Origin: Cryptomeria japonica
Lineage: Eukaryota; Streptophyta; Pinopsida; Cupressales; Cupressaceae
Assembly (NCBI RefSeq): GCF_030272615.1
Contig: NC_081412.1
Coordinates: forward strand, 343,163,870 to 343,227,869
Direction of reading: 5' to 3'
Length of the DNA: 64,000 bases
The position numbers were made by a program, and so were the translations under genes. Shown in pieces: positions 31,871 to 43,847 of this stretch. The notes beneath the pieces were generated by a model, which was not told the origin of the DNA, ran no database searches, and saw only the letters and a list, made by a program, of their open reading frames with translations. The first letter of the stretch is position 1. Every line of letters starts with the position of its first letter.

Positions 31871-34800
31871 ATGAATTCTTGTACATCTGACAGAAGAAAA
31901 AGGTATTTACCAAAGTGTTTGAACCCTAAATTTCTTGAAATGGCATCTTCTTTTGTTGATACACATTTGGTAGTAGAAGTTTTTGAGCGAGCAAGACCAC
32001 AATTCAAAAGAAATCCATTCAAGTCTATTGAACATGACCCCAATGGTTCTTTTTTATTCATTCCCTATGAAATTTTACATGTTAGTGATGTTAGGGCATA
32101 CATTCACTTTTTAATTGAGGAGACTGGAAATAAGGACATCTTAAGCCTATATACTGACCATATAATGGATGACGTTGGAAATCCCAAACCAAAATATGCA
32201 CAATTGCAGAGGAAGGGTTTCACGTAGTTTGTTCACTTTTTGACATTCGATGAGGATGAATGGGTGAGGTACATTCTGAGTTGTGTCCATGATGAATTCA
32301 TATGGTTGGACAAACCCTACAAGATAACCAAGTAGACAATCCATGGAGTCACATGTCTGAATCAAACTGGTGGAAAAGCTAATTTGAGGAATGTGACAAA
32401 CCCAACCATTACAAAGATAATCGATGCTCAATTTGGTAGTAGATCAATGACAATTGATGATATCTTGGAGCATGATGTCATATTTGGGCCGACGATCATT
32501 GGATACAAAGTTTATCAGCCTAGAAGATTGAATTATGTCTCTGGTACAATGATATATGCAGCCTACCAAATGGTAAAAGAGGATATGCAGTATGATTTGT
32601 GTATAGTTCTTTTTGAAGAGCTCTTGAGCAATATGAAGAAAATCAAAACAGACAAGAAGAATGTCTTCAAATTCAGTTCACTAATTATTTTTCTAGACCC
32701 GTACTTCAGGAATGAGATCCCTGACACAGGTAGAGTCCAATTGGATTATGACATACTGGTGGTAACTCATATCAAACAAGGTTTGCAGAGATTGGGAAAT
32801 AGAGAGAATCAGACAGCTACCCTATGGAGCTTCTTTAAAATCTTCCAAAGCAGAATGAAGAATATAGTAAGGATCTCTAAGGAGGTAGTATACAACTATG
32901 CAAACTATCTATTTCATGGTGGATAAAGACTAGTGCTATATGGAGGTAGTAGAGCCTAGAACAATATGGATAATTCTGATGGGTTATGAGGTTGATGCTC
33001 AAACTATTGAAAGCTATGCTCAACACCTTTTGAGCAAACTGGTTGACCCTTCTAAAGAGAAATTTGGGACATTTAAGGAAAAAGATATGGAGTTACACAA
33101 GAAGTTCACTCGATCAAAAAGGAAGAGAAAAGTAACAAAGATGGCAGAGGCAGTGGCTGACAAGATGGGTTTTACCAAAGAAGCTATTAAGAAGGATAAA
33201 GAGAAAGCATAGATTGAATCTAAGAAGCCTAAGACTGAACTGATTCCCTCCTAGTCAAAATCTAAGGAGACTAAGTCTTCCTCTACTCTAGTGAAGTCAT
33301 CTACAACTCAAAGCTCATCTAGAAAAGGAGTGTTGAAGAAGAAGAAGAAGCCAAAAAGAACTTATGTAGCTATATCTCTTATTGCTTGTGAGCCTGATTC
33401 AGATGAGAAAGCAGAGAAAGAAAAGAAGAAAGGATAATTTGTTAGGGTGATTAGGAAACCATAGTCTGGTGGTGCTCAACCAAGAAAGAAGACACAATTT
33501 GAACCCTCTCTAACCGACATGCCTAAAAGAGGAAGGAGGGTAAGGACAAAATTTGATAAGGACCTTGAATCTGGCAAGGTGGAAGGTAAATATATCTTTA
33601 TTCCTCCACTAACTGCAAAAGCACTAACTGATGAAATAGTTAAGGATGGTAATCTCAAGAACATTAGTGCATACTATGATGATTTTGATGAGAATGAGTA
33701 AAGGGAAGTTGAGGAAGCTATTGTGTTGCATTTGCATAACTTCAACAAGTCATTAATTAAGTTAGAATGTAGCATTCCGAAAGATTTGTATAATATTCTT
33801 GATGCTAGAAGGCTAACAACAAGCAGATTAAATAAGGGAATGAAAGAGCATGAATTGATAAATATCAATGCTTGCATATCTCAAGAAGAACTTGATAATC
33901 TCATAGAGTAGGCCAACCAAAAGGAATTTAGAAGCAAAAATAGAGTAAACAGGCTCATGGTTGGCAGGGTTGAAGAAGTAAGAAAAGAGACTGAAGAAAA
34001 ATAGAAAAGGTTCCTAAAGGACAATCAATCCTAAGTATGATGATGAACCTCAGAAGGAAGACACTTGGGATACAGAAAACTAAGCCAATGTAACCCTTGA
34101 TGCAACAAACAACCAAAATCCTCTGGTTGTTCACCCGGAATTGGTGGAAGGGAAAGTTGAAGAGGTAAAAGAGACACCTAAAGATTTTATTGCACCAAGT
34201 GGTGATACTAATGCAGAGGCTAAAGAAAAGGAAAAGTATAAAGAAGGAAAGGTTGCAGAAAGAGAAGAGGTGGATAAGGATAAAGTACATGATAAGGCAT
34301 AAGAGATCGATAAGGGAAAGCAAAAAACTGACAATGTCCCAGTAAAAATGGCAATTGACACTCCAAGGGACAAAGGGAAAAGAGTTATCCCATAGATCTC
34401 CATTAATTTTGATAAACCTATTGATATTGGGCAGATGTCCCTGATAGAAAAGCTAATGGTAGTTGTAACAGTCTAGGCTCAAGCTAGTCTGGACTTGGTC
34501 AAATCTAAAATAGAGGACAAGAAGTTGATTGAGATGTCTATAAGTGTTCTACAAAAGGTGGTATCAGAAGTACAACTAGATCCAAACTCCAACCCCTCTA
34601 GTAAGCTCTTGCAGTTAATCAATAACATCAATGCCATTTTTTAATCATTGGAAAAGGAAACCACCAAGAAAGTATTGGATAGATTTAAAGAGGTGTGTTT
34701 GTAGACCTTCTGGAAGATGATTGAAGATGATAGAGTTAGGTTGAACAAATGATTGCAGACTATCTCTAAGGAATTGAGTGAAGGTGGGAAGATATACAAG

Positions 34801-35337
34801 TCATGCCTTACACTACCCAGTTTCACATTAGATATAAATAAGCAGATAAGTGTTTGCCAGGGAAAACTTGACAATAAAGCTCAGTCATTTGATTCAAATG
34901 TTTCCCTTGCCAATAGCATAGAAGGTCAAGTGATGGCTCTAACTGATCAAATCTCGAGCCTAAATTCAGAAAAGGAGAGAATTTTGTGGTGAGTCAATGA
35001 GATATGAAACCTTATTGCTCCCCGGATGGACACCATGTTGAGCAATAAAGTTGATTGCTTGAACACAATGGCACAACCGATTTTGTCTGAATTCAAAGAT
35101 GTAGAGATATATGCCTATGTTTTTAGTGCCTTCATTACAATTTTGGAGAACCTGAAGAATGGGTAGGATACCCACATAGGATTTTTTGAAGACCATTTTT
35201 GCAGATATCTTCAAGTATGTATAGAGTATCCGGAATATACCCTTGTATATAAGTTTTGGTGCAACAAACCAACTTTGGAATTGTTGTCAAAGGGGGAGAG
35301 TAGAGTGAAAAATGTACAAAATGATACAAGTTTTTGA
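31871..35337 (+). pseudogene. Long ORF of unknown function (element D)
   Basis: About 1,150 codons with two frameshifts (near 32930 and 34020) and many stops, most of them TAG. The N-terminal third is globular (MASSFVDTHLVVEVFERA at 31940; IDDILEHDVIFGP; FKFSSLIIFLDPYF; LVVTHIKQGL). The middle is Lys/Glu/Ser-rich and probably disordered (33100-34390). The C-terminal part is coiled-coil-like (34640-35000). It resembles plant transposon-associated ORFs rather than any enzyme I can name. ORF K (59069-60786, minus) has the same layout and a similar block, NFPYFLLCSMNVSL followed by GLMVLIYDHLK. A role in particle assembly or RNA binding is possible but unsupported. Confidence 0.6.
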
Positions 35338-35441
35338 GATTTTGATCTAAGGGGGAGCCTTAGAAATTTTGATCCAGTGTACAGGTTTCAACACTTAGTC
35401 ATTTTTTCACGAGTGTTACCATCAATGCCAAATGGGGATAT

Positions 35442-36373
35442 TGTTGGCAATTAACACTCATCCGATGAACTGTAATGCATGGATAATGGATTAAGGTTAT
35501 CATTGATGGAAACTCTCCTTGGAAATCCTATCTGGTAATCATGGTTTTTGATATTTGGAAGAAGAAGTCATTCGGTAATCTGTCTTTGATATTTTAGGAT
35601 AAGCAGAGCACTTTTGGTCCAGAATCATTGCAGCAATTGCGGTAGTTAGATTCGTGCATGAGATGATAGGGACGACATATAGAAATAATTTGGACACTAT
35701 TTGGTTGATCCACACATGTTTTGGTGATCTGGTCTAAGCCTACATCTAGTTACACGTTACATTGCATATTGTTCTTGGCCGACTTAATGAATGTTTATTT
35801 TGTGGTTGTGAATATATATAACTAGTGTAGAAGATATTTTTGTGTGATGATATGAGTGAGTTGTGATCAAGAAAGCTTTTTGGTGTAGTTTCACATGTGC
35901 ATTCTTGATCTCATAGCTAACTAAGAAGCAAAACAGAGCAGAGTCATAGAGGTATTACAGTTAAACTTATTGCACTTAACTAAAACTCACCTAGACATTG
36001 TTTGATGATATTTTAGAGCTCAAGAATTGTAGTTATCATTGTAATTGATCTATAAGTCAGTGAGACTTCTATATCGTAATTGAACCTTTGGTTCTAGGTA
36101 GTGTGCTTGATTACAAGTGCATTCCCCTTATGTAATATTTATGTAATCCCGATCACAATATATAAATATTGTGGGTTGCAATACCACCGTGTTTTTTCCC
36201 TTTCCGAGTATCCACGTAAAAATTATGGTGTTATGGTTTTGTGGTTGATTATCTTGTGTTTCTGCATTTTTCTTTCCTACATTTTCTTCTGGTAGTCTGA
36301 GAATAAGTTTAAAAGTTTATTTATCAGTAGAAAACTGATTCACCCCCCCTCTCAGTGTTCCTTGATTCCAACA
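35442..36373 (+). repeat. 3' LTR of element D
   Basis: TGTTGGCAATTAACACTC...TTGATTCCAACA, alignable throughout with 29400-30309. It follows the purine-rich CCAAATGGGGATAT. Confidence 0.92.
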
Positions 36374-36378
36374 TCCCC

Positions 36379-36793
36379 TCCTTTCCTTATAACTCCTATT
36401 TAATCCTTCCTCTTTTTCAAGCAAATCATCCACTTTCTTTACATCATACCATTATAATACAAAATCATATCCTCCATTAGTGCATCCATATCATCATAAT
36501 GTCTATTTTTATCCCTGTATCTTATCATCCAATCCTCACATCATGAATCCAATCAGCATAGTCACATCATGGAGCTATATCGAGCAGCTATTGTGTCAAA
36601 GAGCACACATCCAACCATAGGGTTATCAAATCAAGGAAGTAAAATGAAGTTTGTAATCTATTGTTTTATGTTTTATGCTTCTTTTTCTTTTCTTTCTAAC
36701 ATCCCAATCTTAAGGTGCTTGAGTTAATGACTTGCTTGGTTGATTTCCATGTTGTTTCAATCATTTATGTTTTGCAACCATATTTACTTCACA
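36379..36793 (+). repeat. 3' LTR of element A, piece 3
   Basis: Resumes the A LTR after element D (CTCCTATTTAATCC, AAGCAAATCATCCACTTT) and ends ATTTACTTCACA. The gypsy reading frame of element E starts immediately to the right. Confidence 0.9.
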
Positions 36794-37682
36794 TAGAAAG
36801 AACTCACACTTAGCCATATTGGCATACAACTGATTCTCACGAAGGCACTGCAACACCTGCCTCATATGCTCCTCATGCTCTTCTAAAGTCCTCAAATAGA
36901 TTAAAATATCATGAAGAAACATAAGGAAAAACTTGTCAAGATAGGTCTTGAACACTCCATTCATTAAACTCATGAATACATAGGGTACATTAGTAAGCCA
37001 AAAAGGTACCACTATAAACTCATAATGACCATATTGAGTATGAAAAGTTGTACGATGAATATCCGCCTCATGAATCCACATTTGGTGATACCTTGACTTA
37101 AGATCTATCTTAGAGAAGACCTTAGCATCCTTAATCTAATCAAGAGGTCATCAATCCTCGACAAAGAATAATGATTCTTTATCATCACCTTATTCAACTA
37201 CTGATAATCTATGCACAACCAAAGAGATTCATCCTTCTTAACAAATAAAAAATGTTCTCCCCAAGGAGAAACACTAGGACAAATGAATCCTTAGCTAGCA
37301 CATCCTCTGATTGCAATCACAACTCACCCAACTCTTATGTAGTCATCTGATAAGGGGCCTTAGAGATAGGCTATGCTTTAGGAACCAAATCTATTCAAAA
37401 ATCAATGTCACGCTTAGGTGGCATATCCTGAATCTCACTAGGGAACACATCTTAAAACTCTTTCAAAATGGAATGATGATGAAAGAGATCATCCCTACTC
37501 TCACTCTCATCGAACTCATTCACCATTACTGCAAACAACTGACAACCCTGGTGCACACACCACTTTAATTTCATAGTGGAAATCATGCAAAGGGATGTAG
37601 GTCACTGCACCCCTACAATATCCACACTCTCTCCACTATCATCAAGACACCACACCCTCTTACAATGACAATAAATTCTAGC
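36794..37682 (-). pseudogene. Ty3-gypsy reverse transcriptase, N-terminal and palm region (element E)
   Basis: From 37270 leftward: HFLFVKKDESLWLCIDY, a LNKVMIKNHYSLSRIDDL stretch, MWIHEADIHRTTFHTQYGHYE (about 37081-37020), NVPYVFMSLMNGVF, and the catalytic-site segment FLHDILIY in place of the usual FLDDILIY (about 36915-36890). It then reads EEHEEHMRQVLQCL and AKCEFF up to the breakpoint. Reverse transcriptase copies the element RNA to cDNA; loss of the first Asp of the YxDD box and several stops make this copy inactive. It connects to the segment at 1261-1921. Confidence 0.88.
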
Positions 37683-38084
37683 CTAATGAGCCTCAAGCCA
37701 ATCCATTCCCAACACAACACCATAGGACCCCAAAGAAAGAACACAAAGTTCCACTGTGGTCAAACAAAATCCTAAATCCAACACACAACCATGCACAAGG
37801 GAATCTCCTACCTCCTTGGAACATGTAGCCAACTCAACCCGCCACCTATTGACTTGCTTTTCCAATGCAAGCCTACATCGCTCTACTAAAGATGGAGAAA
37901 TGAAAGAATCTAAAGCACTGAAATTGAATAATATTGAGCAAGAGGTACCACCTATCTCACCTGAGGCATCTATGACTATGCCCTGATTCTCAGCCTGACA
38001 ATTATCAACCACCACAAATACATAATGGGATCTCCCTGCATCACCAACTATAGGCTCTAAAACTACTAGCTTCTGACCAGACAT
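37683..38084 (-). pseudogene. Ty3-gypsy aspartic protease (element E)
   Basis: An uninterrupted 133-codon stretch containing TSCSILFNFSALDSFISP, where active gypsy proteases have an L(F/I)DSGA..SFIS motif, and GVVLGMDWLEAH, the usual end of the protease domain. The catalytic Asp-Ser/Thr-Gly triad is lost (Asn-Phe-Ser here), so it would be inactive although the frame is open. It lies between gag and reverse transcriptase as expected. Confidence 0.82.
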
Positions 38085-39309
38085 CTACGTAGACCTCTAC
38101 AAACAATGCGCTACAATATGTCCATGTTGTCCACAAGAGAAACATCCTCCTCTATTGAACCCTCTACTCAATGGAGGTGCACTAGATTGCTAAACACTAC
38201 CTTTGCTAGAATCTTGATGCAAACTCTATGTTGGTTGTGAAGGCAATGGCCACCTAACATGTTGTTGGCTATGATCCTTAACTAGCTAAGATGATTGAGG
38301 CCTAGCACCATGAGCAACATTTTGACTAAAAATATTTCTTCTAAAATTGCTATTTCTAGAAGATGGAGGATAACTCCTAGCAAATCTTGAAACTTGCGAC
38401 TACACACGTCTCACAACTGATCTAAAAGATAGAGATCTAACTATTTGCACACCTGGCATACCTCCTAAAGCCAAAGTTATATTCTCCTCCACCAAGTGTG
38501 CGTTCTCCATATCTACCTCCATAGTCTTGGGTTCAAAGACCTGAACTCCACCGATGATACGATTGTTAAAACCTCTAACAAAATGTTGCACCAACATAGA
38601 CTCATCATCCACTATCCTAGCGTATTGCTTAAGTTCAAAGAGCTTATTCTCATACTACTCTACTACTATCATGGATAACTGCCTCAAATCATGAAACTCA
38701 TCAACATTCCTCTGCCTCCAAAGATCTGACAAGAAATGAGCACAAAGCAACTCAAGGAACAACTCCCATGAATTTGTCACATCCAAATGCAACTTTTTCT
38801 CCTTCATACACCACTAGGTAGAAGCAAAATGTTGAAGATGCATTATAGTGAACCTAGCCTTTGTGTTACTGGTCTATGGATGCATAGAAAAACACCTACC
38901 CAAGTCCAAGAGCCAAGTTTCTGCCTCCATACTGCTACCAAATCCATCAAAAGTATTAGGTCGAGCCTTAAGAAGATCTCTCATATAGCCTTCTAAAACT
39001 ACATCTTGATTGGGAACTGCATCCACTTTCCTTCAAGGCAAATGTGAATTCTCTATCTCATGCTCCCAATACCTATCTCTATCCACACATCCATAATGAT
39101 GAGACTCCTCCTGATGATTCTCCTCCTATGTCAGCCCCAAATGATCAAGAAGCTCCTATAGCACATTAACCAGCTACGGAATCGCTTCACCACCCTGTTG
39201 ATCCTATTGTTGCTCCTCATGGCGAGTCTCTTTAGAAACCTCAGGACGAGGATTCCATTGAGTACCCATGCAACCACCACAACCGTAACCTCTACCTCTA
39301 GCAGGCATC
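38085..39309 (-). pseudogene. Ty3-gypsy gag (element E)
   Basis: Starts MPARGRGYGCGG (39309) and includes the retrotransposon-gag domain with FDGFGSSMEAETWLLD-like and WELFLELLCAHF-like segments (about 38960-38730). DESMLVQHFVRGFNNRI follows at 38600-38560. A CCHC knuckle, CFSCGQHGHIVAHC, lies near 38150-38110. Multiple stops and frameshifts are present. The domain order fits gag of non-Tat gypsy elements. Confidence 0.8.
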
Positions 39310-39465
39310 TTGTCTAAGAAAGACACAAAGAAACTACAAGATAGAATCTAGGACAACTAACGCAGAGAAAACAACTAGCGGGGATAATCGTATGACTAGC
39401 CCAAGCTATAATGCTACTATGCACAATGGACTTGCATGAAACTAGAGTACCCAGTGTATGAACAT

Positions 39466-39478
39466 GGGCTCTAATACC
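39466..39478 (-). promoter_or_regulatory. Primer-binding site of element E
   Basis: GGCTCTAATACCA on the plus strand is TGGTATTAGAGCC on the element strand, one substitution from the initiator-Met type TGGTATCAGAGC. It lies just inside the LTR end at 39482. Confidence 0.8.
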
Positions 39479-39534
39479 AAATGTATTGCCTACCAAAATA
39501 CCCTAAAGAAATATAATTACCTAACATGCAATAA

Positions 39535-39539
<5 letters not shown>

Positions 39540-39572
<33 letters not shown>
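39540..39572. repeat. (TA)n microsatellite
   Basis: Uninterrupted TA dinucleotides for about 32 bp within the LTR of element E. Confidence 0.95.
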
Positions 39573-39577
<5 letters not shown>

Positions 39578-41543
39578 AAAACTCTAATGCAACACATAAG
39601 AATGATATAGATAACATATAAGATTATTCTAATACATTTAACCATGTATACAACCAATTCTTAACATAATCATAAGAACATAATGCGCAAGCGGAAATAA
39701 ACCACATCTCATCTATTGCATTCCCTAGGGTATCTCAATGTCATTACTTAAGTACCAACATCATCAATATAACCACATCTTATCTAATATACATCTATCC
39801 TATAGTCATTCCATCTAAGATCATAGTAAGATACTCTTTTACATTGTCTTAATGCATATACAATACAATCCCAATCATTCCTAATCCTAGGTTCATTTTA
39901 AATGCACCAAATCCAAATGTTACTATTCCCATTTTCTTAACCACCCAAATATTATCATCAATTATTATTAACATTATCTATAACACGTCTATTTCCTTTT
40001 CTTTCATATAGCCGAATATATCACCATATACTTATGTCATAGACAAAGACGAGTACAATTAAAATTAACTTCTTTCCAAATAAGAACATACATTCTATCC
40101 TTTCAAATCAATCCCATGACATAACCTTATTAACCAAGTATCCAATTACTTACTCTTACAAATGATCAATATCCCACTATACAACATAGAATCAACAATA
40201 AATACATCCACATACTCTATTGCAATAATCATGATCGCAATCCTAGTTACATCATTTCCCATTACTCATGAATACAATATCCAGTTACATCAACGAACGT
40301 AGTTCTTAATCTAAGAATACAACCATCTGATGGAATTGCCAATATAAATACCATGTAAACCATATTACATAATCTTCTCCAAGAATCCATTCACAACTAA
40401 AAAGATAAGGAATCCACAACCACGCATAAGAGCATCCAATGAAGAACATCGCAATAGAAGAAGACATCAAACCACCCGACCATGTGAAACCAATAAGGAA
40501 CCACTCCCTATTCTAGGAGATGAACACAAGGCCCCACACATACTCTAGACCTAGGCTGACACCTAAAAACCAAAGGAACTCAACAAGGCAACTGTAACTG
40601 AAAAGCAACCACATAGACCATGAATCCAGGACACATCACAAGGCTGAAATCAAAGATATAAAACTCCCAAAGGCATATCAAAAACCATGACATAAGGAAC
40701 AAGGACACATGTAGGGAAGAGTGTCATCACATGCTACCCTCACAAAGAATGGTGACCCACACCCTTGATAGACATGAGGGGTTGTCTCTACCTATGTGAG
40801 AATCAAGGGAGTTCAGCTTACCTGGATCACCAAGATCTTCCCAAACTCATCTCGAGTCATCCCTCAAGGGCTATGAGATGGGACATGCACAAAACATCAA
40901 CTTAATTATCTTGATTAGATGAATCCTATTTACCCAACCCATCTTATTAGTTATTAATGTTATCACTTGTTTACATAAGGAAAACTTTCATGAGCTCATG
41001 GAAGTCTAGACCCACAAGCATCCTTACAAGGAACCTCTTGGTGGCCTATTCTCATGTGACCCCGACCGATACATGAAATCCCACTCCCCCTAACCATGCT
41101 CGAAGACCTTAGGATAAACAACATGCAATAAAAACAAGAATGAGGCTCAATCAGTTCAATCTAGAAAATAATAAGCACATTAAATGTCTGTCAATGAATC
41201 AATATGCCAAATGCCAAGTCACATAAAATAAACCAAGATCCTCAAGAAGAATAATAAACATGAGCAAGGTATGATCCCTCTTTCTCATCCAATACTAACA
41301 TTAGCACCCTCAGCAAGGCAACATCATCTTGATGAAAATTATAAAGCAAGGAAAATACATCTTGCTAACTCACGAATGCCAATAAAATCATCTGAAAACC
41401 ATAATAGATTAATTACATAAAATTAGAACTCACAAGGGGATCAAAAGCAACCTTTGGTACAAAAGATAGATCCAAAAAATTGACTCAAAAAAACCCAAAA
41501 TGTTCAAATATAAAAAGATAGAGCAAAAAAATGCATAAACACG

Positions 41544-41871
41544 ATAGGTTAGAACATCTGTTACCAGACAGTGCAAATACATGATGGGTTAGCACCTCTA
41601 TCACCAAACAACGCACAAACACAACGGGTTAGCACCTCTATTCCTAGACAATGCAAATACAACCAGACAACATAGAAACATGATGGGTTAGTGCCTTTAC
41701 TACCAGACAACGCAAATACAACCAAATAGTGCAGAAAAATGATGAGTTAGCAACTTTGTTAGTAGACAACACAAATACAACCAGATAACACAGAAACGCG
41801 ATGGTTTAATACCTCTATTACCAGATAACGCAAATACAACCAGATAGGATAGAAACACGATGGGTTAACGA
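41544..41871. repeat. Tandem array, about 60-bp unit
   Basis: Repeated units contain GATGGGTTAGCACCTCTATTACCAGACAACGCAAATACAACCAGATA in variant forms. About four full units of near 60 bp and shorter ones of about 46 bp occur. The array lies in the presumed LTR of element E. Confidence 0.8.
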
Positions 41872-43379
41872 ATAGAGTACAATTTTAACCCAAAATTCAT
41901 ATTTACATACTTAAATGTGTGTAAAAAGAATCATATGGAAACTCTATCAATTCCCATTCCCATAGACAATCTTTCACAGACAATCATTTTCAAAAGATTG
42001 AATCCCACACTTGGTAAATTGAAGATATGGAAAGATAATAATTTTGATGAAGTGCAAGCCAATCCTCAATCCACCCACAATCGAAAGCCAAGCTCCCAAA
42101 ATCCAAAATCTTTGAGATGCAAACTTTTTCCAACAAGCCTCCCCCCGACAATGCTTAGGAAGCCAAATAAATACAATACATTTCAAACTATGAAAATATG
42201 TTGGCCAAACAACAATAATAGAAAATATAATATTTTCTACCAACCTTTCCCAAGAATAAAGGTAAATATAACATTAAGTATTATTATTTAATTTACCCAA
42301 ATCTCTCCACCAATCATAAAATAGGGTAAGTACGGTAATTGACAATTAAATAACCCAAGAGCATAAAATAAATAAGAAAAGCCCAATAATTAAATAATCA
42401 AATGGGTAATAATATTAATGCCCAATTAAATATTAAATCACAAAGCTCAATAATATAAAGCCAATAATAATTAAGCAATTAATAAATAGTAATGAATCTA
42501 ATAAATCAAAGGCCCAATTAATAAATATTCTAATAAACCTTAAACCATCAAATAATAATAATAAAACAACAATAATATAAAGACATAAAACATTAATAAA
42601 TATGGCAATAAATCCTCAAACAAAAATAAACACACATAAAATATTAATGCCTTCCAATAATTTATTTTAATACTTAATAAACTATGTTATTCAATTAATT
42701 ATTAATTAATAAATAATCATAGCTCGCAAGACAACCCAACATAGGGTTGATGACATAACACATGACACAACAAGATAACTCACACCAAGACACTAACAGA
42801 CAAGGGTGTCAACTTAATCCTAGAGTGTGTAGAAGGAACTCATGTCACCTCCAATCAACTTGCCATTGGGATTAAGACATGCTCTGACCTGTGAGGCCAG
42901 GTGGAATCGATGTCTAGTACTTGCAATCCTAAAACCACCAATATCCATGAGACAACATATATAATAGCAAATAACATAAATAATCAAACAAGTGAAGATA
43001 ATCGCAATGTCATATCATGCTCGTAATGAGTGATATGACATCGTCTCTATCACGAATATAGTCATAATGCAATCACAATAGTCATAACATCAACTCATCC
43101 AATATAACCATGAAGTGGGGTTAGTATCAATAAAACATCATCATAACAACATAAGAAATATAATCCATCTATAAAAATAAGTGTATATAGATCATCAAAT
43201 GTGAGTCCATCCATAATAGTAATCCGGAACATAACATCATCCACATAAGCCACAATGTATTATATGCCATAATAGAGATCTCTAACGCAAACCATAAGCA
43301 TCTGAGATATAAATGAATCCATAAGTATCAATCATATCACCATCTGAGAGTCTAAGCAAGTCTATTGATGTGCAAAACA

Positions 43380-43724
43380 AAGGATGAATCAGGGAAGGGC
43401 ACTACAAGATATTATCGGTAAGATATCTCCCCCTTCTTCTAAAGGTCATGCCTTCATCATTATTGCTACAAATTACTTCAAAAAGTGGGTTGAGGCTATA
43501 TCACTAAATTCTACCACTGCTGATGTAATTTGTAGGTTTCTTTTAGATAATATCATCTCTCACTTTGGTTTGTCTGCTACCCTTGTGTCTGATAATGGTA
43601 TGCCATTTAGAAACAAGGAGGTGAAGCAGTTTCTGAAAAAATTTCATATTCAACATTATTTTTTTACACCATTTTATGCTCAGTCAAATGGTCAAGCAAA
43701 ATCCTCCAACAAAACTATTGAATG
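43380..43724 (+). pseudogene. Ty3-gypsy integrase core fragment
   Basis: Reads DIIGKISPPSSKGHAFI, TNYFKKWVEAI, VSDNGMPFRNKEV and YAQSNGQAKSSNKTI: the catalytic core of a gypsy integrase with its first two Asp positions in place and Glu changed to Lys in NGQAE. It starts at the outer LTR end of element E and stops at the LTR start of element F. It is therefore a slice of an older element trapped between two later insertions. It resembles the integrase of element H but is a different copy. Confidence 0.85.
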
Positions 43725-43847
43725 TGTAATACCCTAAAAATGGTCACCTAAACCATGGGCCCCTAATCTCGACAACATCACCAAGGTCCTAACCAAATGG
43801 AAATTAAATCAACCTTGAGCACCTAATTAATTAATTCTCCAATCATT

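Larger units (their letters stand above)
29400..36373 (+). mobile_element. Element D: non-autonomous LTR retrotransposon with a gag-like ORF and a long ORF of unknown function
   Basis: LTRs at 29400-30309 and 35442-36373 begin TGTTGG; the 3' copy ends CCAACA. The exact target duplication TCCCC is at 29395-29399 and 36374-36378. An initiator-Met primer site follows the 5' LTR and ATGCCAAATGGGGATA precedes the 3' LTR. The internal 5.1 kb encodes a coiled-coil/zinc-knuckle protein and a second long protein, with no protease, reverse transcriptase or integrase. Its LTR 3' module, primer site and terminal sequence resemble element C, so a copia relative probably supplied pol. Confidence 0.92.
1922..36793 (+). 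mobile_element. Element A: large non-autonomous LTR retrotransposon carrying four nested insertions
   Basis: The 5' LTR is 1922-2982. The 3' LTR starts at 21992, after a purine-rich tract (GAAGAGGGGCAAAG), and is broken into three pieces by insertions. Both LTRs begin TGTAGA and end in ACA/CA and share AATTAATTAA-rich blocks and the ACACATGTC / GGACACTTGTCC segment. Removing the CACTA element, the solo LTR, element C and element D leaves about 8.6 kb. Internal coding is limited to a decayed Pro/Ser-rich protein; I see no reverse transcriptase or integrase, so it depended on another element. The 5-bp flanks (GAAGG on the left, TAGAA on the right) are not an exact duplication. The split gypsy protein suggests a degenerate 4-bp duplication around the sense-strand TCTT. 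Confidence 0.85.
36794..43379 (-). mobile_element. Element E: Ty3-gypsy retrotransposon, 5' half (3' half at 1-1921)
   Basis: Minus-strand order: a long LTR (43379 to 39482), an initiator-Met-like primer site, gag, protease and reverse transcriptase down to 36794, then the break caused by element A and continuation at 1921. All reading frames are damaged. The right-hand LTR end abuts a gypsy integrase fragment on the plus strand (43380-43724), which suggests E itself inserted into an older gypsy element. Confidence 0.8.
39482..43379 (-). repeat. 5' LTR of element E (unusually long, boundaries inferred)
   Basis: On the minus strand it would start TGTTTTGCACATC (43379) and end GGTAGGCAATACA (39482). 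The inner end is fixed by the primer site; the outer end is placed where a foreign integrase frame begins. That gives about 3.9 kb. No open frame of note lies inside. It contains a TA microsatellite (39540-39572), a tandem array (41544-41871) and a very AT-rich part (42300-42720). The matching LTR is outside the window, so the outer boundary cannot be confirmed. Confidence 0.5.
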
